The notes below the pieces were generated by a model. That model was given only the letters and a program-made list of their open reading frames with translations. It did not search any database and was not told the origin of the DNA. A program made the position numbers and the translations under genes. A stretch of DNA of 35,077 nt from Kofleriaceae bacterium (GTDB lineage Bacteria; Myxococcota_A; Polyangia; Haliangiales; Haliangiaceae), in the NCBI GenBank assembly GCA_022842285.1, contig JALHPV010000041.1, positions 1 to 35,077 on the forward strand. Reading direction: 5' to 3'. This document shows, piece by piece, positions 15,754 through 23,718 of the stretch (within the stretch, counting starts at the first letter, position 1; each line of letters opens with the position of its first letter).

Positions 15754-16494
15754 GTGCTCGAGCTGTTGACCTCCGCCGATGCGTGGCTGTCCCTGGCGAC
15801 CCTGGCTGCGCTCGAGATCGTTCTCGGCGTCGATAACCTGATCTTCATCGCGATCCTGGCGGACCGGCTGCCCGAGCACCAGCGGGACAAGGCCCGGAAG
15901 ATCGGCCTCGGCGGCGCGTTCGCGACCCGCCTGGTCCTGCTGTCGATGATCTCGTGGATCGTGCACCTCACGACACCGCTGATCACGGTGTTCGACCGCG
16001 CCTTCACGGGCAAGGCGCTCATCCTCCTCGGCGGCGGCGTGTTCCTGCTGTTCAAGGCGACCAAGGAGATCCACCACAAGCTGGAGGCCGCCTCCGAGGC
16101 CGACGATCCGAAGAGCAAGGCGGCCACGTTCGGGGGCGTGATCGCCCAGATCATGTTGCTCGACATGGTGTTCTCGCTCGACAGCGTGATCACGGCCGTC
16201 GGCATGACGGACTACATCGCGGTGATGGTCGCCGCGAACGTCATCGCGCTGGCGACGATGCTGGCCATCGGCGGCCGGCTGAACGCGTTCGTGAGCAAGC
16301 ACCCGTCGATCAAGGTGCTGGCGCTGTCGTTCCTCATGATGATCGGGCTCGTGCTGGTGGCCGAGGGCATGGGCGTCCACATCCCGAAGGGCTACGTGTA
16401 CGCACCGATGGCATTCAGCATCTTCGTCGAGCTGATCAACATCCGGACCAACCGCAAGGTGAAGAAGGTCCAGCTCAACGAGCCCCAGGTTTGA
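15754..16494 (+). CDS. TerC-family integral membrane protein
   Basis: A 246-aa polytopic membrane protein with about seven hydrophobic helices. The family motif LEIVLGVDNLIFIAIL near residue 20 and its mirror LLDMVFSLDSVITAVGM near 130 each hold a membrane-embedded acidic residue, as in TerC/Alx proteins. Members are linked to tellurite resistance and, in Alx/MntP-like cases, to Mn2+ export; the ion here is not determined. A second conserved block IKVLALSFLMMIGLVLVAEGMG follows. The start is GTG 15754, 17 bases after the tRNA terminator, so the promoter must overlap that region or the gene depends on readthrough. Confidence 0.9.
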   Translation: MLELLTSADAWLSLATLAALEIVLGVDNLIFIAILADRLPEHQRDKARKIGLGGAFATRLVLLSMISWIVHLTTPLITVFDRAFTGKALILLGGGVFLLFKATKEIHHKLEAASEADDPKSKAATFGGVIAQIMLLDMVFSLDSVITAVGMTDYIAVMVAANVIALATMLAIGGRLNAFVSKHPSIKVLALSFLMMIGLVLVAEGMGVHIPKGYVYAPMAFSIFVELINIRTNRKVKKVQLNEPQV

Positions 16495-16530
16495 GCGTGT
16501 GGCCCTAGCGGGTCGGTGTAGACTCGGGGC

Positions 16531-17094
16531 GTGAGGGCGCTCGTTGCGATAGCCGTGCTGGTGATGGGATGCACCCCGGCGCCGGTCATGCGGCCCCCGG
16601 GCCCGAAGAGCGCACCGGGCCCCGGCGATCCCCCGGAGATCGAGCACGAGGTCACGGCGATCGACCAGGCCCCGACGGGCAGTGTGCAATCGAAGGATGG
16701 CAGCACGCTCGAGCTCGCGTCGCTGTGGGCGACCAACCGTGTCGTCCTCATCTTCTATCGCGGCCACTGGTGCCCGCACTGCCAGCATCAGCTCGGCGAG
16801 CTCAACAAGCGCTACGCCGACTTCAAGCAGAAGGGCGTCACGCTCGCGGCGATCAGCGTCGACTCGGTCCAGGACACGGCCGCCATGCACCAGCGGCTCG
16901 GCTTGCTGTTCGAGCTCTACAGCGATCCGGACCTCGCGGTGATCACGAAGTTCGGAGTGGACGACTACGGCAACGGTATCGCGCGCCCCGCGACGTTCGT
17001 GATCCAGGCGGGCGGTTCGATCTCGTTCAAGAAGGTCGGCGACAAGCCCGATGACCGTCCGAGCGTCGACGAGATCCTCGCGGCCCTGGAGTAG
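16531..17094 (+). CDS. Thioredoxin-fold (AhpC/TSA-type) lipoprotein
   Basis: A 187-aa protein. The first 14 residues (VRALVAIAVLVMGC) are a lipoprotein signal with Cys14 as the anchored residue, then a Pro-rich spacer to ~residue 38. The remaining domain is peroxiredoxin/TlpA-like: VVLIFYRGHWCPHCQHQLGELNKRY puts the Cys81-Pro-His-Cys84 pair in the redox site, followed by VTLAAISVDSVQDTAAM and the cis-Pro segment ARPATFVI. It probably acts as a membrane-tethered thiol peroxidase or reductase on the periplasmic side. GTG start 16531 gives the intact signal peptide. The methyltransferase gene starts three bases after its stop. Confidence 0.88.
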   Translation: MRALVAIAVLVMGCTPAPVMRPPGPKSAPGPGDPPEIEHEVTAIDQAPTGSVQSKDGSTLELASLWATNRVVLIFYRGHWCPHCQHQLGELNKRYADFKQKGVTLAAISVDSVQDTAAMHQRLGLLFELYSDPDLAVITKFGVDDYGNGIARPATFVIQAGGSISFKKVGDKPDDRPSVDEILAALE

Positions 17095-17097
17095 GTA

Positions 17098-18672
17098 GTG
17101 CCCGCCGCGCGCACGTCGGCGACGCCGCTCGGCGTGGTGTACACGCCGCGTGCAGTCACGGAGCCGATGGTGCGCCTGACGCTCGAGCCGTTGGTGCGTG
17201 GGAAGTCGGCGGACGCGATCCTCGCGCTGCGAGTGTGCGATCCGGCCGTGGGCGAAGGCGCCTTCGTCATCGAGGTCATCGACTACCTCGCGCGCGCGAT
17301 CGTCGCGAACCGCGGCGGCGAGCTCGCCGACGCCCGGCGGGAGGTCGCGCAGCGCTGCATCGTCGGCATCGATATCGATGCCCGAGCGATCGCGACGACC
17401 CGCCGCGCGACGGGGATCGCGACGTTGCTGGTCGGGGATGCCCTGGCGTTCGACTGGGCAGCGGTGGCGCCGGGCGGGTTCGACGCGATCATCGGCAACC
17501 CGCCCTACATCCGGCAGGAGCACCTGGCGGCGAAGGAGCACCTGCGTGGGTTCGCGAGCTACAGCGGTGGGGCGGACCTCTACGTGTATTTCCTCGAGCT
17601 CGCGCACCGGCTCGTACGGCCGGGCGGACGGTGGTGCTTCGTGGTGCCCAGCAAGTGGCTGACGGTGGCGTACGGGCGCGGGCTCCGCGCGTTTCTGTCC
17701 GAGCGGCGGACAGTTCAGGGCGTGGTGGACTTCGCCCGCTCGCGGCTGTTCGCGGCGGATGCCTACCCTTGCATCGTGTGGGGCGGCGCGGCCGCGGCCG
17801 CCGGACCGGTCGCCACGACGCGGGCGGCCCCCGATGAGGATGTCGGAGTCGCGCTCGCGCGGGCCGCGCCCGCCCGGACTCCGGCGGCGTGGACCGCCGA
17901 GCCGTGGCACATCGATACGCCGGCCGAGCGGGCGCTGCTGGAGCGGCTGGAGCACGAGTTTCCACCGCTGTCGGCGTACGTGACCGGGCGGCCGTCGCGG
18001 GGCGTCGTGACGGGATGCAATCGCGCGTTCGTGCTCGACCGGGCGCAGCGCGATGCCCTGATCGCGGCAGAGCCGGCGGCAGCGGCGATCGTGCGGCCGT
18101 TCGTGAAGGGGCGCGACCTGGCGGGGCTCGTCGGCGAGGCACGCCCTCCTGGCGGGGATCAGCGGTACATCCTGCTCGTCGATCGCGGCACCAAGCTCGA
18201 GCATCTGCCGCGGGTGCGGGCGCATCTCGAGCAGTTTCGCGAGGCGCTGGAGCCGCGACCGGCCGGGGCGACGGGGCCGTGGGCCGGTCGCAAGCCGGGC
18301 GCATACCGGTGGTACGAGCTCCAGGATCCGGTGGGACCGCTCGTGCATGCGAGGCGGGCACGAATCCTCTATCAGGACATCCAGACCGCGCCGCTCGCGG
18401 TGCTCGATCGCACGGGCGAGCTGGTGCCCGACACGACGGTATGGATGTTACCCACCGATGATGCCTTCGTACTCGCGGTGCTGAGCTCGCCGCTGTACGG
18501 CTGGTACGCGAAGCGCCGCTTTCCGCCCGCGCTCAACGGGGCGGTGCGGCCGAAGGCGGCGTATCTGCGGCGGTTGCCGTTGCCCACGCCGACGGAGGCG
18601 ATGCGGCGCGCCCCGGATGTCGCCGCGGCTTACCGGCTGACGGCAGCCGAAGTGAAGCTGATCGCGACCTGA
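17098..18672 (+). CDS. Orphan N6-adenine DNA methyltransferase (Eco57I/TaqI type)
   Basis: A 524-aa gamma-class enzyme. An N-terminal YTPRAVTEPMVRL segment precedes SAM motif I (CDPAVGEGAF, residues 48-56), motif II (VGIDIDARAI) and the catalytic motif IV NPPY at 134-137 followed by IRQEHL. The C-terminal half is a TaqI-like recognition part (RGVVTGCNRAFVLD...FVKGRDL...ILYQDIQ...VWMLPTDDAFVLAVLSSPLYGWY). No nuclease domain is fused and no endonuclease gene is adjacent, so it may be a solitary regulator-type methylase or half of a broken restriction system. The GTG start is three bases after the lipoprotein gene. Its last 43 bases overlap the convergent gene ending at 18630. Confidence 0.9.
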   Translation: MPAARTSATPLGVVYTPRAVTEPMVRLTLEPLVRGKSADAILALRVCDPAVGEGAFVIEVIDYLARAIVANRGGELADARREVAQRCIVGIDIDARAIATTRRATGIATLLVGDALAFDWAAVAPGGFDAIIGNPPYIRQEHLAAKEHLRGFASYSGGADLYVYFLELAHRLVRPGGRWCFVVPSKWLTVAYGRGLRAFLSERRTVQGVVDFARSRLFAADAYPCIVWGGAAAAAGPVATTRAAPDEDVGVALARAAPARTPAAWTAEPWHIDTPAERALLERLEHEFPPLSAYVTGRPSRGVVTGCNRAFVLDRAQRDALIAAEPAAAAIVRPFVKGRDLAGLVGEARPPGGDQRYILLVDRGTKLEHLPRVRAHLEQFREALEPRPAGATGPWAGRKPGAYRWYELQDPVGPLVHARRARILYQDIQTAPLAVLDRTGELVPDTTVWMLPTDDAFVLAVLSSPLYGWYAKRRFPPALNGAVRPKAAYLRRLPLPTPTEAMRRAPDVAAAYRLTAAEVKLIAT

Positions 18673-19190
18673 TCGCCTGTTCGCTCGAGACGGCCACCCG
18701 CGGCTTCGATCGCGGCCGTGGCGATGACGAGCTTGGTGCCGTCGGCGCTCACGCAGGGGATCATCACGCTGCTCGCGGCGAGCGTCACGGGCACGCTGCG
18801 CAGAGGATCGCCGGCGCTGGCGAGCTCGATCACCAGGGCGATCGCCTGGACCAGGATCTCCACCGGACCGTCGATCGCGTCCGCGGCGCCGTCGAGCGCG
18901 ATGCGCACGCCGGCCCGACGCGCCGCGCGGGTGACGAGGTCCGTCAGGGTGATGCGCTCGCGCTTCCCGCGAACCAGCGCCCGGTTCGCGGCAAGGAGCT
19001 CGACGGCGGATTCGGTGGATTCGCGAAGGGCGACGAGGATGGGGGTGAGATCGGGGTACGTCTCGGCCAGGAGCTCGAGCTCGTCGAGCGCCATGAGGAG
19101 AGACTGCAGCCGCGACCCCAGATCGTGGTTGGCAGCGCCGGCTGCAGACCCGATCAGCGCGAGGGCAAGGACATTGCGGTCATGGCTCAA
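18630..19190 (-). CDS. ChpT-like histidine phosphotransferase or degenerate histidine kinase
   Basis: A 186-aa protein. Residues ~10-75 look like a kinase dimerisation helix pair with a candidate phospho-His at His22 (ANHDLGSRLQSLLMALDELELLAE). Residues ~85-186 follow the order of a kinase ATP domain but lack the N, G1 and G2 boxes, ending in a GGRLERTGDQVAISF strand pair. This combination (DHp plus ATP-less CA fold) is what ChpT histidine phosphotransferases have. I place the start at TTG 19190 because it gives a TTGA overlap with the upstream response regulator, matching the rest of the operon; no ATG or GTG in frame is better placed. It is the last gene of the signalling operon. The ChpT reading is an inference. 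Confidence 0.6.
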   Translation of the reverse strand: MSHDRNVLALALIGSAAGAANHDLGSRLQSLLMALDELELLAETYPDLTPILVALRESTESAVELLAANRALVRGKRERITLTDLVTRAARRAGVRIALDGAADAIDGPVEILVQAIALVIELASAGDPLRSVPVTLAASSVMIPCVSADGTKLVIATAAIEAAGGRLERTGDQVAISFTSAAVSR

Positions 19191-19759
19191 GAGCCGCTCT
19201 CGAGATGCGGGCCGAGGCCCGAGAGACCGAGGGCGGCCGCTTCGGCCCATGGATCGTCGGTGACGACGTGGGGACCGTCGCCGCGGAGCTCGATCTTCGA
19301 GATGCCCGGGTACTCCTGCTCGAGCGCCCTCCGGAGCGCTTCGCGACGCTCGCGCTTCTGCCGATCGCCGCTGAGGGCGACAAGCTCGGCGTTCCGCGTG
19401 ACCGCCGCGGCGACCGTCTGTTTGAGGACATCGTTGTTGAAGGGCTTGTTGAGGAAGCGAAAGATCTCGCCCTGGTTGATGCCGTCGACCACCGTCTCGA
19501 AGGTGCGCTGCCCCGTGAGCAAGATGCGGACGGTCTCCGGACGCACCCGGCGCGCATGCCCCGCGAGCTGGGCGCCCGTCATCTCGGGCATGTCGTAGTC
19601 CGACACGAGCACGGCCACCTCGTCGGCCGCGATCCAGCCCAGCGCTTCGCTCGCCGAGAGCGTGGCCCGGACATCGTAGGGCTCGCGTTTGAGGCAGCGA
19701 TGGACGGTGGCGAGCATCTGCTCGTCATCATCGACACACACGACAAGAGGTCTGGTCAT
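19187..19759 (-). CDS. Response regulator with C-terminal tail
   Basis: A 190-aa protein. Residues 1-~125 form a receiver domain: VDDDEQML acidic pocket, phospho-Asp54 in SDYDMPEMTG, Thr82 (LLTGQ) and Lys105 (LNKPF), all present. The ~65-residue tail (RQKRERREALRRALEQEYPGISKIELRGDGPHVV...) has a basic helix but no DNA-binding, HD-GYP or GGDEF domain. It overlaps its neighbours by 4 nt at both ends, next to the putative phosphotransferase and the Ser/Thr kinase. It may be a target of the Ser/Thr kinase or of the phosphotransferase. Confidence 0.9.
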   Translation of the reverse strand: MTRPLVVCVDDDEQMLATVHRCLKREPYDVRATLSASEALGWIAADEVAVLVSDYDMPEMTGAQLAGHARRVRPETVRILLTGQRTFETVVDGINQGEIFRFLNKPFNNDVLKQTVAAAVTRNAELVALSGDRQKRERREALRRALEQEYPGISKIELRGDGPHVVTDDPWAEAAALGLSGLGPHLESGS

Positions 19760-21045
19760 GACGGCAACCACCGGCGCCAGCCGCGCCGCTCGGTGACCCG
19801 CTCGATCTCGTCCAGCGCGGCGATGAGCGCACGCATGCCGGGAAACCGTGCCTGCGGGATCTTTTGCAGGCACGTGGTCACGACATCGGCGAGCTTACCA
19901 GGCAGAGGGCCGTGGGGACTCTCCACCGGAGGCACGGGGGCCTGGATATGCATCATGCACAGCTTCCGGATATCGTCGTCCATGAAGGGGGGCTTGCCCG
20001 TGATGAGCTCGAATAGCACCGCGCCCAGGCCGTACTGATCGGAGCGATCGGTCGGCGCCAGACCGCGCAACTGCTCCGGTGAAATGTAGGCCGGCGTGCC
20101 GAGGACAAACTCGGGATTCTCGTCCCGCATGCCTTCGCCGGCGAGCGTGGCCAGCCCGAAGTCGACGAGCTTGCAGTGAAGCTCGGGGCCGTCGAGCACG
20201 AGGGCGTTCGACGGCGTCACGTCGGCGTGCACGACGCCGCGATCGTGGGCGGCCGCCAGCGCCTCGGCGAGCTGCCGCGCGATCACCACGACATCGCCCG
20301 GCGGGAGAGCCCCCGCGCGTTCGACACGAGCGGTGAGAGACTCACCCGCGAGTAGCTCCATCACGATGTACGGCCGCCCGTCGGGGAGGTGCCCGAAGTC
20401 GACGGTGTCCACGATGTTCGGATGGCGCACGCGGGCCGCGGTGCGCGCCTCCCGGAGGAACTGCTGCGCCGCGCCGGCCTCGCGCTCGATGACGCGGGAC
20501 AGCAATACTTTGAGCGCATAGCGTCGGCCGAGGGTGACGTGCTCGGCGCAGTACACCGTCCCCATGCCGCCTTCGCCGAGGAACTCCACGATCTTGTACT
20601 GCCCGACCGTGTCGCCCGGCTCGAGGTCGGTCGTCACCATCGCGCCGGCGCGGAGCGGCTTGCGCTTCTGCAGCACGAGCTCGGCCCGGAGCGAGCTGCC
20701 CGGGCGCACGGTGATTACCACCTCGGTCTCGCGCGAGCCCGACTTCACGGGCAGGACGGCGCTGCTGAGGTGCGCCGCGGCGAGGTCCAGATTCGCGAGA
20801 AAGGCCAGGCGCGCGATGACAGCGCAGGCCAGTCCCGACTCCATCAGCACCGACGCCAGCACGGCCGGGCCGCGCTCGACGGTGATGAGGTACTGGTCGG
20901 CGTCGGGCCCATGGGCTTGGGGCTTCGGCTCCAGGTAGACGGTGTCCGCGTGCGCGCGTACCGCGCTGGCGAGGACCAGATCTGCGAGTCGGGTCGGGTC
21001 GCCCTTCCCGGGATCGACGTTAGGCCGTGAAATGTTTGGAGCCAT
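19756..21045 (-). CDS. Ser/Thr protein kinase with GspE/PilT-like N-terminal domain
   Basis: A 429-aa protein. Residues ~150-425 are a Hanks-type kinase: glycine loop GEGGMGTVYCAEH, Lys179 (YALKVLL), Glu199 (FLREARTAAR), catalytic loop HADVTPSN (Asp275, Asn280), DFG at 295-297, and GTPAYISPEQ. The loop lacks the usual Arg and has Thr where most kinases have Lys, a common myxobacterial variant. Residues ~20-130 (ADLVLASAVRAHADTVYLEP...AVIARLAFLANLDLAAAHLSSAVLPV) follow the sequence pattern of the N-domain of secretion ATPases GspE/PilT, without Walker motifs. No membrane helix is seen. ATG 21045 is used; TTG 21051 has a better-spaced GAGG and is possible. It sits 12 bases after the EAL protein gene. 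Confidence 0.9.
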   Translation of the reverse strand: MAPNISRPNVDPGKGDPTRLADLVLASAVRAHADTVYLEPKPQAHGPDADQYLITVERGPAVLASVLMESGLACAVIARLAFLANLDLAAAHLSSAVLPVKSGSRETEVVITVRPGSSLRAELVLQKRKPLRAGAMVTTDLEPGDTVGQYKIVEFLGEGGMGTVYCAEHVTLGRRYALKVLLSRVIEREAGAAQQFLREARTAARVRHPNIVDTVDFGHLPDGRPYIVMELLAGESLTARVERAGALPPGDVVVIARQLAEALAAAHDRGVVHADVTPSNALVLDGPELHCKLVDFGLATLAGEGMRDENPEFVLGTPAYISPEQLRGLAPTDRSDQYGLGAVLFELITGKPPFMDDDIRKLCMMHIQAPVPPVESPHGPLPGKLADVVTTCLQKIPQARFPGMRALIAALDEIERVTERRGWRRWLPS

Positions 21046-21057
21046 CGACAAGGGGCA

Positions 21058-23718
21058 CTACCTCGTGGCGATTGAATCGACCACTTTGGCTCCGCGTGCA
21101 GCGGGGGTGGGGAGGTTCGGAGAGGGACGGCCGACCAAAAACCCTTGGAGAAGGTCACAGCCGAGCTCCACGAGGAGCTCCCGCTCGGCCGGGGTCTCGA
21201 CGCCCTCGCCGACGACCTTCGCGCCGACCTCGTGGCAGAGGTTGCAGAGGGCCGCGATCGTGCGCTGCTTCAGCGTCGACAGGTTCACGTCGCGGACGAG
21301 CGACATATCGATCTTGACGATCTCCGGCGTGAGGTCCGCGAAGCTCGTGAGGCCGGAGTACCCGGCTCCGATATCGTCGATCGCGATCCGGAATCCGAGG
21401 CCGCGCAAGCGCTCGATGCGCCCCGCCAGGTCCGACGATGGAGCCAGGGAGGCACGTTCCGTCACCTCGAGCACGACCCGCTTGGCGATGGTGGTGAGGG
21501 GGCTCCCCTCGGCGACGAGGTCGACGTCGAGCAGGTCGTCAGGGTGGAGATTCACGAACACGTTGCCGATGTACGGATGGCAGGCGAGCGCATCACCGAC
21601 CAGCGCGCGCACCCGACGGCCGAGGGTGGGCATGCGGCCGAGCTGGGTGGCGGCATCGAGAAGCGAGGGGGGCGTCGGGAACGTCGGCTCGCGCGTGCGC
21701 ACCAGCGCCTCGACGCCGAAGAGCTCGCCGGTGGCCGCACTCACGATCGGCTGGAACACCATGTACAGCTGGTCGAGGGCCTGCTCGAAGCGAACCTCGA
21801 GCCCCGCCCGATCGACCGCCCCCGACGCACTCCCCGCGACCGTGACCGCCTCGCGACGCAGCCTCGCCAGGGCGTGGGCGCGCACCGCGTGCCGCACGAG
21901 CTTGCCGACGGTCTCGAGCTCGAGGGGCTTCGTCAGGTAGCGGAAAGCGCCGTACTCGATCGCCTTGGAGGCGGTATCGACGTCGGGCATGCCCGAGATC
22001 AGGATCACCGGGACGTCGAGGTCGACGCGGCGCACGGCGCGCAGGAGATCGAGTCCGGATCCGTCGGGCATGTGCACGTCGGAGAGCACGACGTCGATCT
22101 TGCGGTGCTCGAGCGCGGCGATCGCCTTCGCCCCGGTGTCGACCTCGATCACGTCGTAGCTCTGCTTCGTCAGGTAGCGCACGAGTGTGCGCCGCAGCGA
22201 TGGATCGTCGTCCGCCACCAGCACCCGAGGCTGGAGCGCGGGATCGGACAGCCGCCGGGGAGCCGCCGTCACCGCCACCGCCGCGACCGCGGTGCGAAGC
22301 TGCTCCGGCGTGAACGGCTTCGCCAGCAGACCTGCCGGCACCGTGCCCGCCGGCCCGAGCGCGCCCGCCGGGTAGCCCGACATCAGCACCACCTCGAGGT
22401 CCGAGCGGAGCTCCCTGAGCTCCAGCGCGAGGAGATCGCCACGCGTGTCACCGAGCACCACGTCGACCACCGCCACGTGGATCGTCCCGTCGTAGCTGAC
22501 GCATAGCTTGCGCGCATCGCCGGCATTCGCGGCGAGGAGGACCGTACAGCCCGCCTGCTGGAGGATCTTCGATGCGACCCGACGGATGTCATCCTGGTCG
22601 TCGACAACGAGCACCGTCACCGCGGGCAGCTTCGCCGGAACGCGGGCCGGCGCGGGCACCGTTGCGACCTCCCCGCCGGTCACGGGCAGCAGCACGCGGA
22701 AGGTCGTCCCGCGGCCGACTTCGCTGTAGACGCTGATCGTCCCCCCCGCTTGCGCGAGGATGCCGTGCACGATCGCGAGACCGAGCCCCGTCCCCCGGCC
22801 CTCCTCCTTCGTGGTGAAGAATGGATCGAAGATGCGCCGCTGGGTCTCCCCGTCCATGCCCGAGCCTGTATCCGTGACGGCGAGCTCGGCATAGCGGCCT
22901 CCGGAGATGCCCAGCGAGGGAGCCTCGTCGTCATCGATCTCGCGCGTGGCCGTCTCGACGGTCAGGCGCCCCTCGCTGTCCATGGCATCGCGGGCGTTGA
23001 TCGCGAGGTTCATCAGCACCTGCTCGATCTGCACCGGGTCGGCGATCACCGTCGGCACGTCGCCCTTGTGGACATCGAGCGTGATGCGATTGCCGACGAG
23101 CTTCTTCAGCATCGGCACCGCGCCCGCCACCACCGCGTCGAGCTGGATCGAACGGGGCGTCGCCATGCTGTGCCGGGAGAGTGCGAGCAGCTGTCGCGTG
23201 ATGCCGGCCGCGCGTTCCGCAGCCTTGCGGATCTCACCCGCATCTTCGCGGCGCGGATCGGCTTGCTCGAGGCTCTCCTCGAGCATCCACGCGTAGCTCT
23301 CGACCACGGTGAGGACGTTGTTGAAGTCGTGCGCGACCCCGCCCGCGAGCCGCCCGATCGCGTCGAGCTTCTGCGACTGCAGGAGCTGAGCCTCCGTCTT
23401 GCGCAGACGTTCGCGGACACGCTCGCGCTCGGTGACCTCCATCGCCACGACGATCCGCGCCGACCGCCCCTCGATGGTGGCGTCGCGGCTCTGACACTCC
23501 ACGAGGATCGGAGTCCCGTCCTTGCACCGGTGATGCAGGATGGTCTCGTCGTCGTCGCGCGCGCGCAGATCCGCCGTCGTCATCGCGAGAAACTCGGCGA
23601 CGGAGTAGCCGTAGGCGCGCACGGCCGCGGCGTTCACGGCAAGGAAGCGGCCCGATTCGCGGTCGTGCGCCCACATCGGGAGGGGGCACAGCTCGAACAG
23701 CTCGCTGCTGCTGATCAT
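21058..23718 (-). CDS. PAS-histidine kinase-REC-REC-EAL protein
   Basis: An 886-aa soluble protein. Domains: PAS (1-~100, FAVNAAAVRAYGYS type); kinase with His130 (AGGVAHDFNN), N box NLAINARDAM, G1 DTGSGM, FFTTK and G2 GTGLGLAIV (~120-346); receiver 1 (~367-482, Asp419, Lys467); receiver 2 (~498-612, Asp547, Lys597); EAL (~655-870). The EAL domain retains Glu670 (EAL), Asn723 (FVNLHP), Glu751 (EVTER), Asp781-Asp782 (DDIGAG, Phe to Ile), Lys802, Glu838 and Gln858, so c-di-GMP hydrolysis looks intact. Phosphorylation by its own or a partner kinase would tune the phosphodiesterase. Its start overlaps the upstream hybrid kinase by 4 nt. Confidence 0.95.
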   Translation of the reverse strand: MISSSELFELCPLPMWAHDRESGRFLAVNAAAVRAYGYSVAEFLAMTTADLRARDDDETILHHRCKDGTPILVECQSRDATIEGRSARIVVAMEVTERERVRERLRKTEAQLLQSQKLDAIGRLAGGVAHDFNNVLTVVESYAWMLEESLEQADPRREDAGEIRKAAERAAGITRQLLALSRHSMATPRSIQLDAVVAGAVPMLKKLVGNRITLDVHKGDVPTVIADPVQIEQVLMNLAINARDAMDSEGRLTVETATREIDDDEAPSLGISGGRYAELAVTDTGSGMDGETQRRIFDPFFTTKEEGRGTGLGLAIVHGILAQAGGTISVYSEVGRGTTFRVLLPVTGGEVATVPAPARVPAKLPAVTVLVVDDQDDIRRVASKILQQAGCTVLLAANAGDARKLCVSYDGTIHVAVVDVVLGDTRGDLLALELRELRSDLEVVLMSGYPAGALGPAGTVPAGLLAKPFTPEQLRTAVAAVAVTAAPRRLSDPALQPRVLVADDDPSLRRTLVRYLTKQSYDVIEVDTGAKAIAALEHRKIDVVLSDVHMPDGSGLDLLRAVRRVDLDVPVILISGMPDVDTASKAIEYGAFRYLTKPLELETVGKLVRHAVRAHALARLRREAVTVAGSASGAVDRAGLEVRFEQALDQLYMVFQPIVSAATGELFGVEALVRTREPTFPTPPSLLDAATQLGRMPTLGRRVRALVGDALACHPYIGNVFVNLHPDDLLDVDLVAEGSPLTTIAKRVVLEVTERASLAPSSDLAGRIERLRGLGFRIAIDDIGAGYSGLTSFADLTPEIVKIDMSLVRDVNLSTLKQRTIAALCNLCHEVGAKVVGEGVETPAERELLVELGCDLLQGFLVGRPSPNLPTPAARGAKVVDSIATR

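Noticed and set aside
15670-18348. An 892-codon open frame on the minus strand
   Set aside because: It runs antisense to the TerC, thioredoxin-lipoprotein and methyltransferase genes and through the tRNA terminator. Its His/Arg/Asp-rich composition is that of a GC-rich shadow frame.
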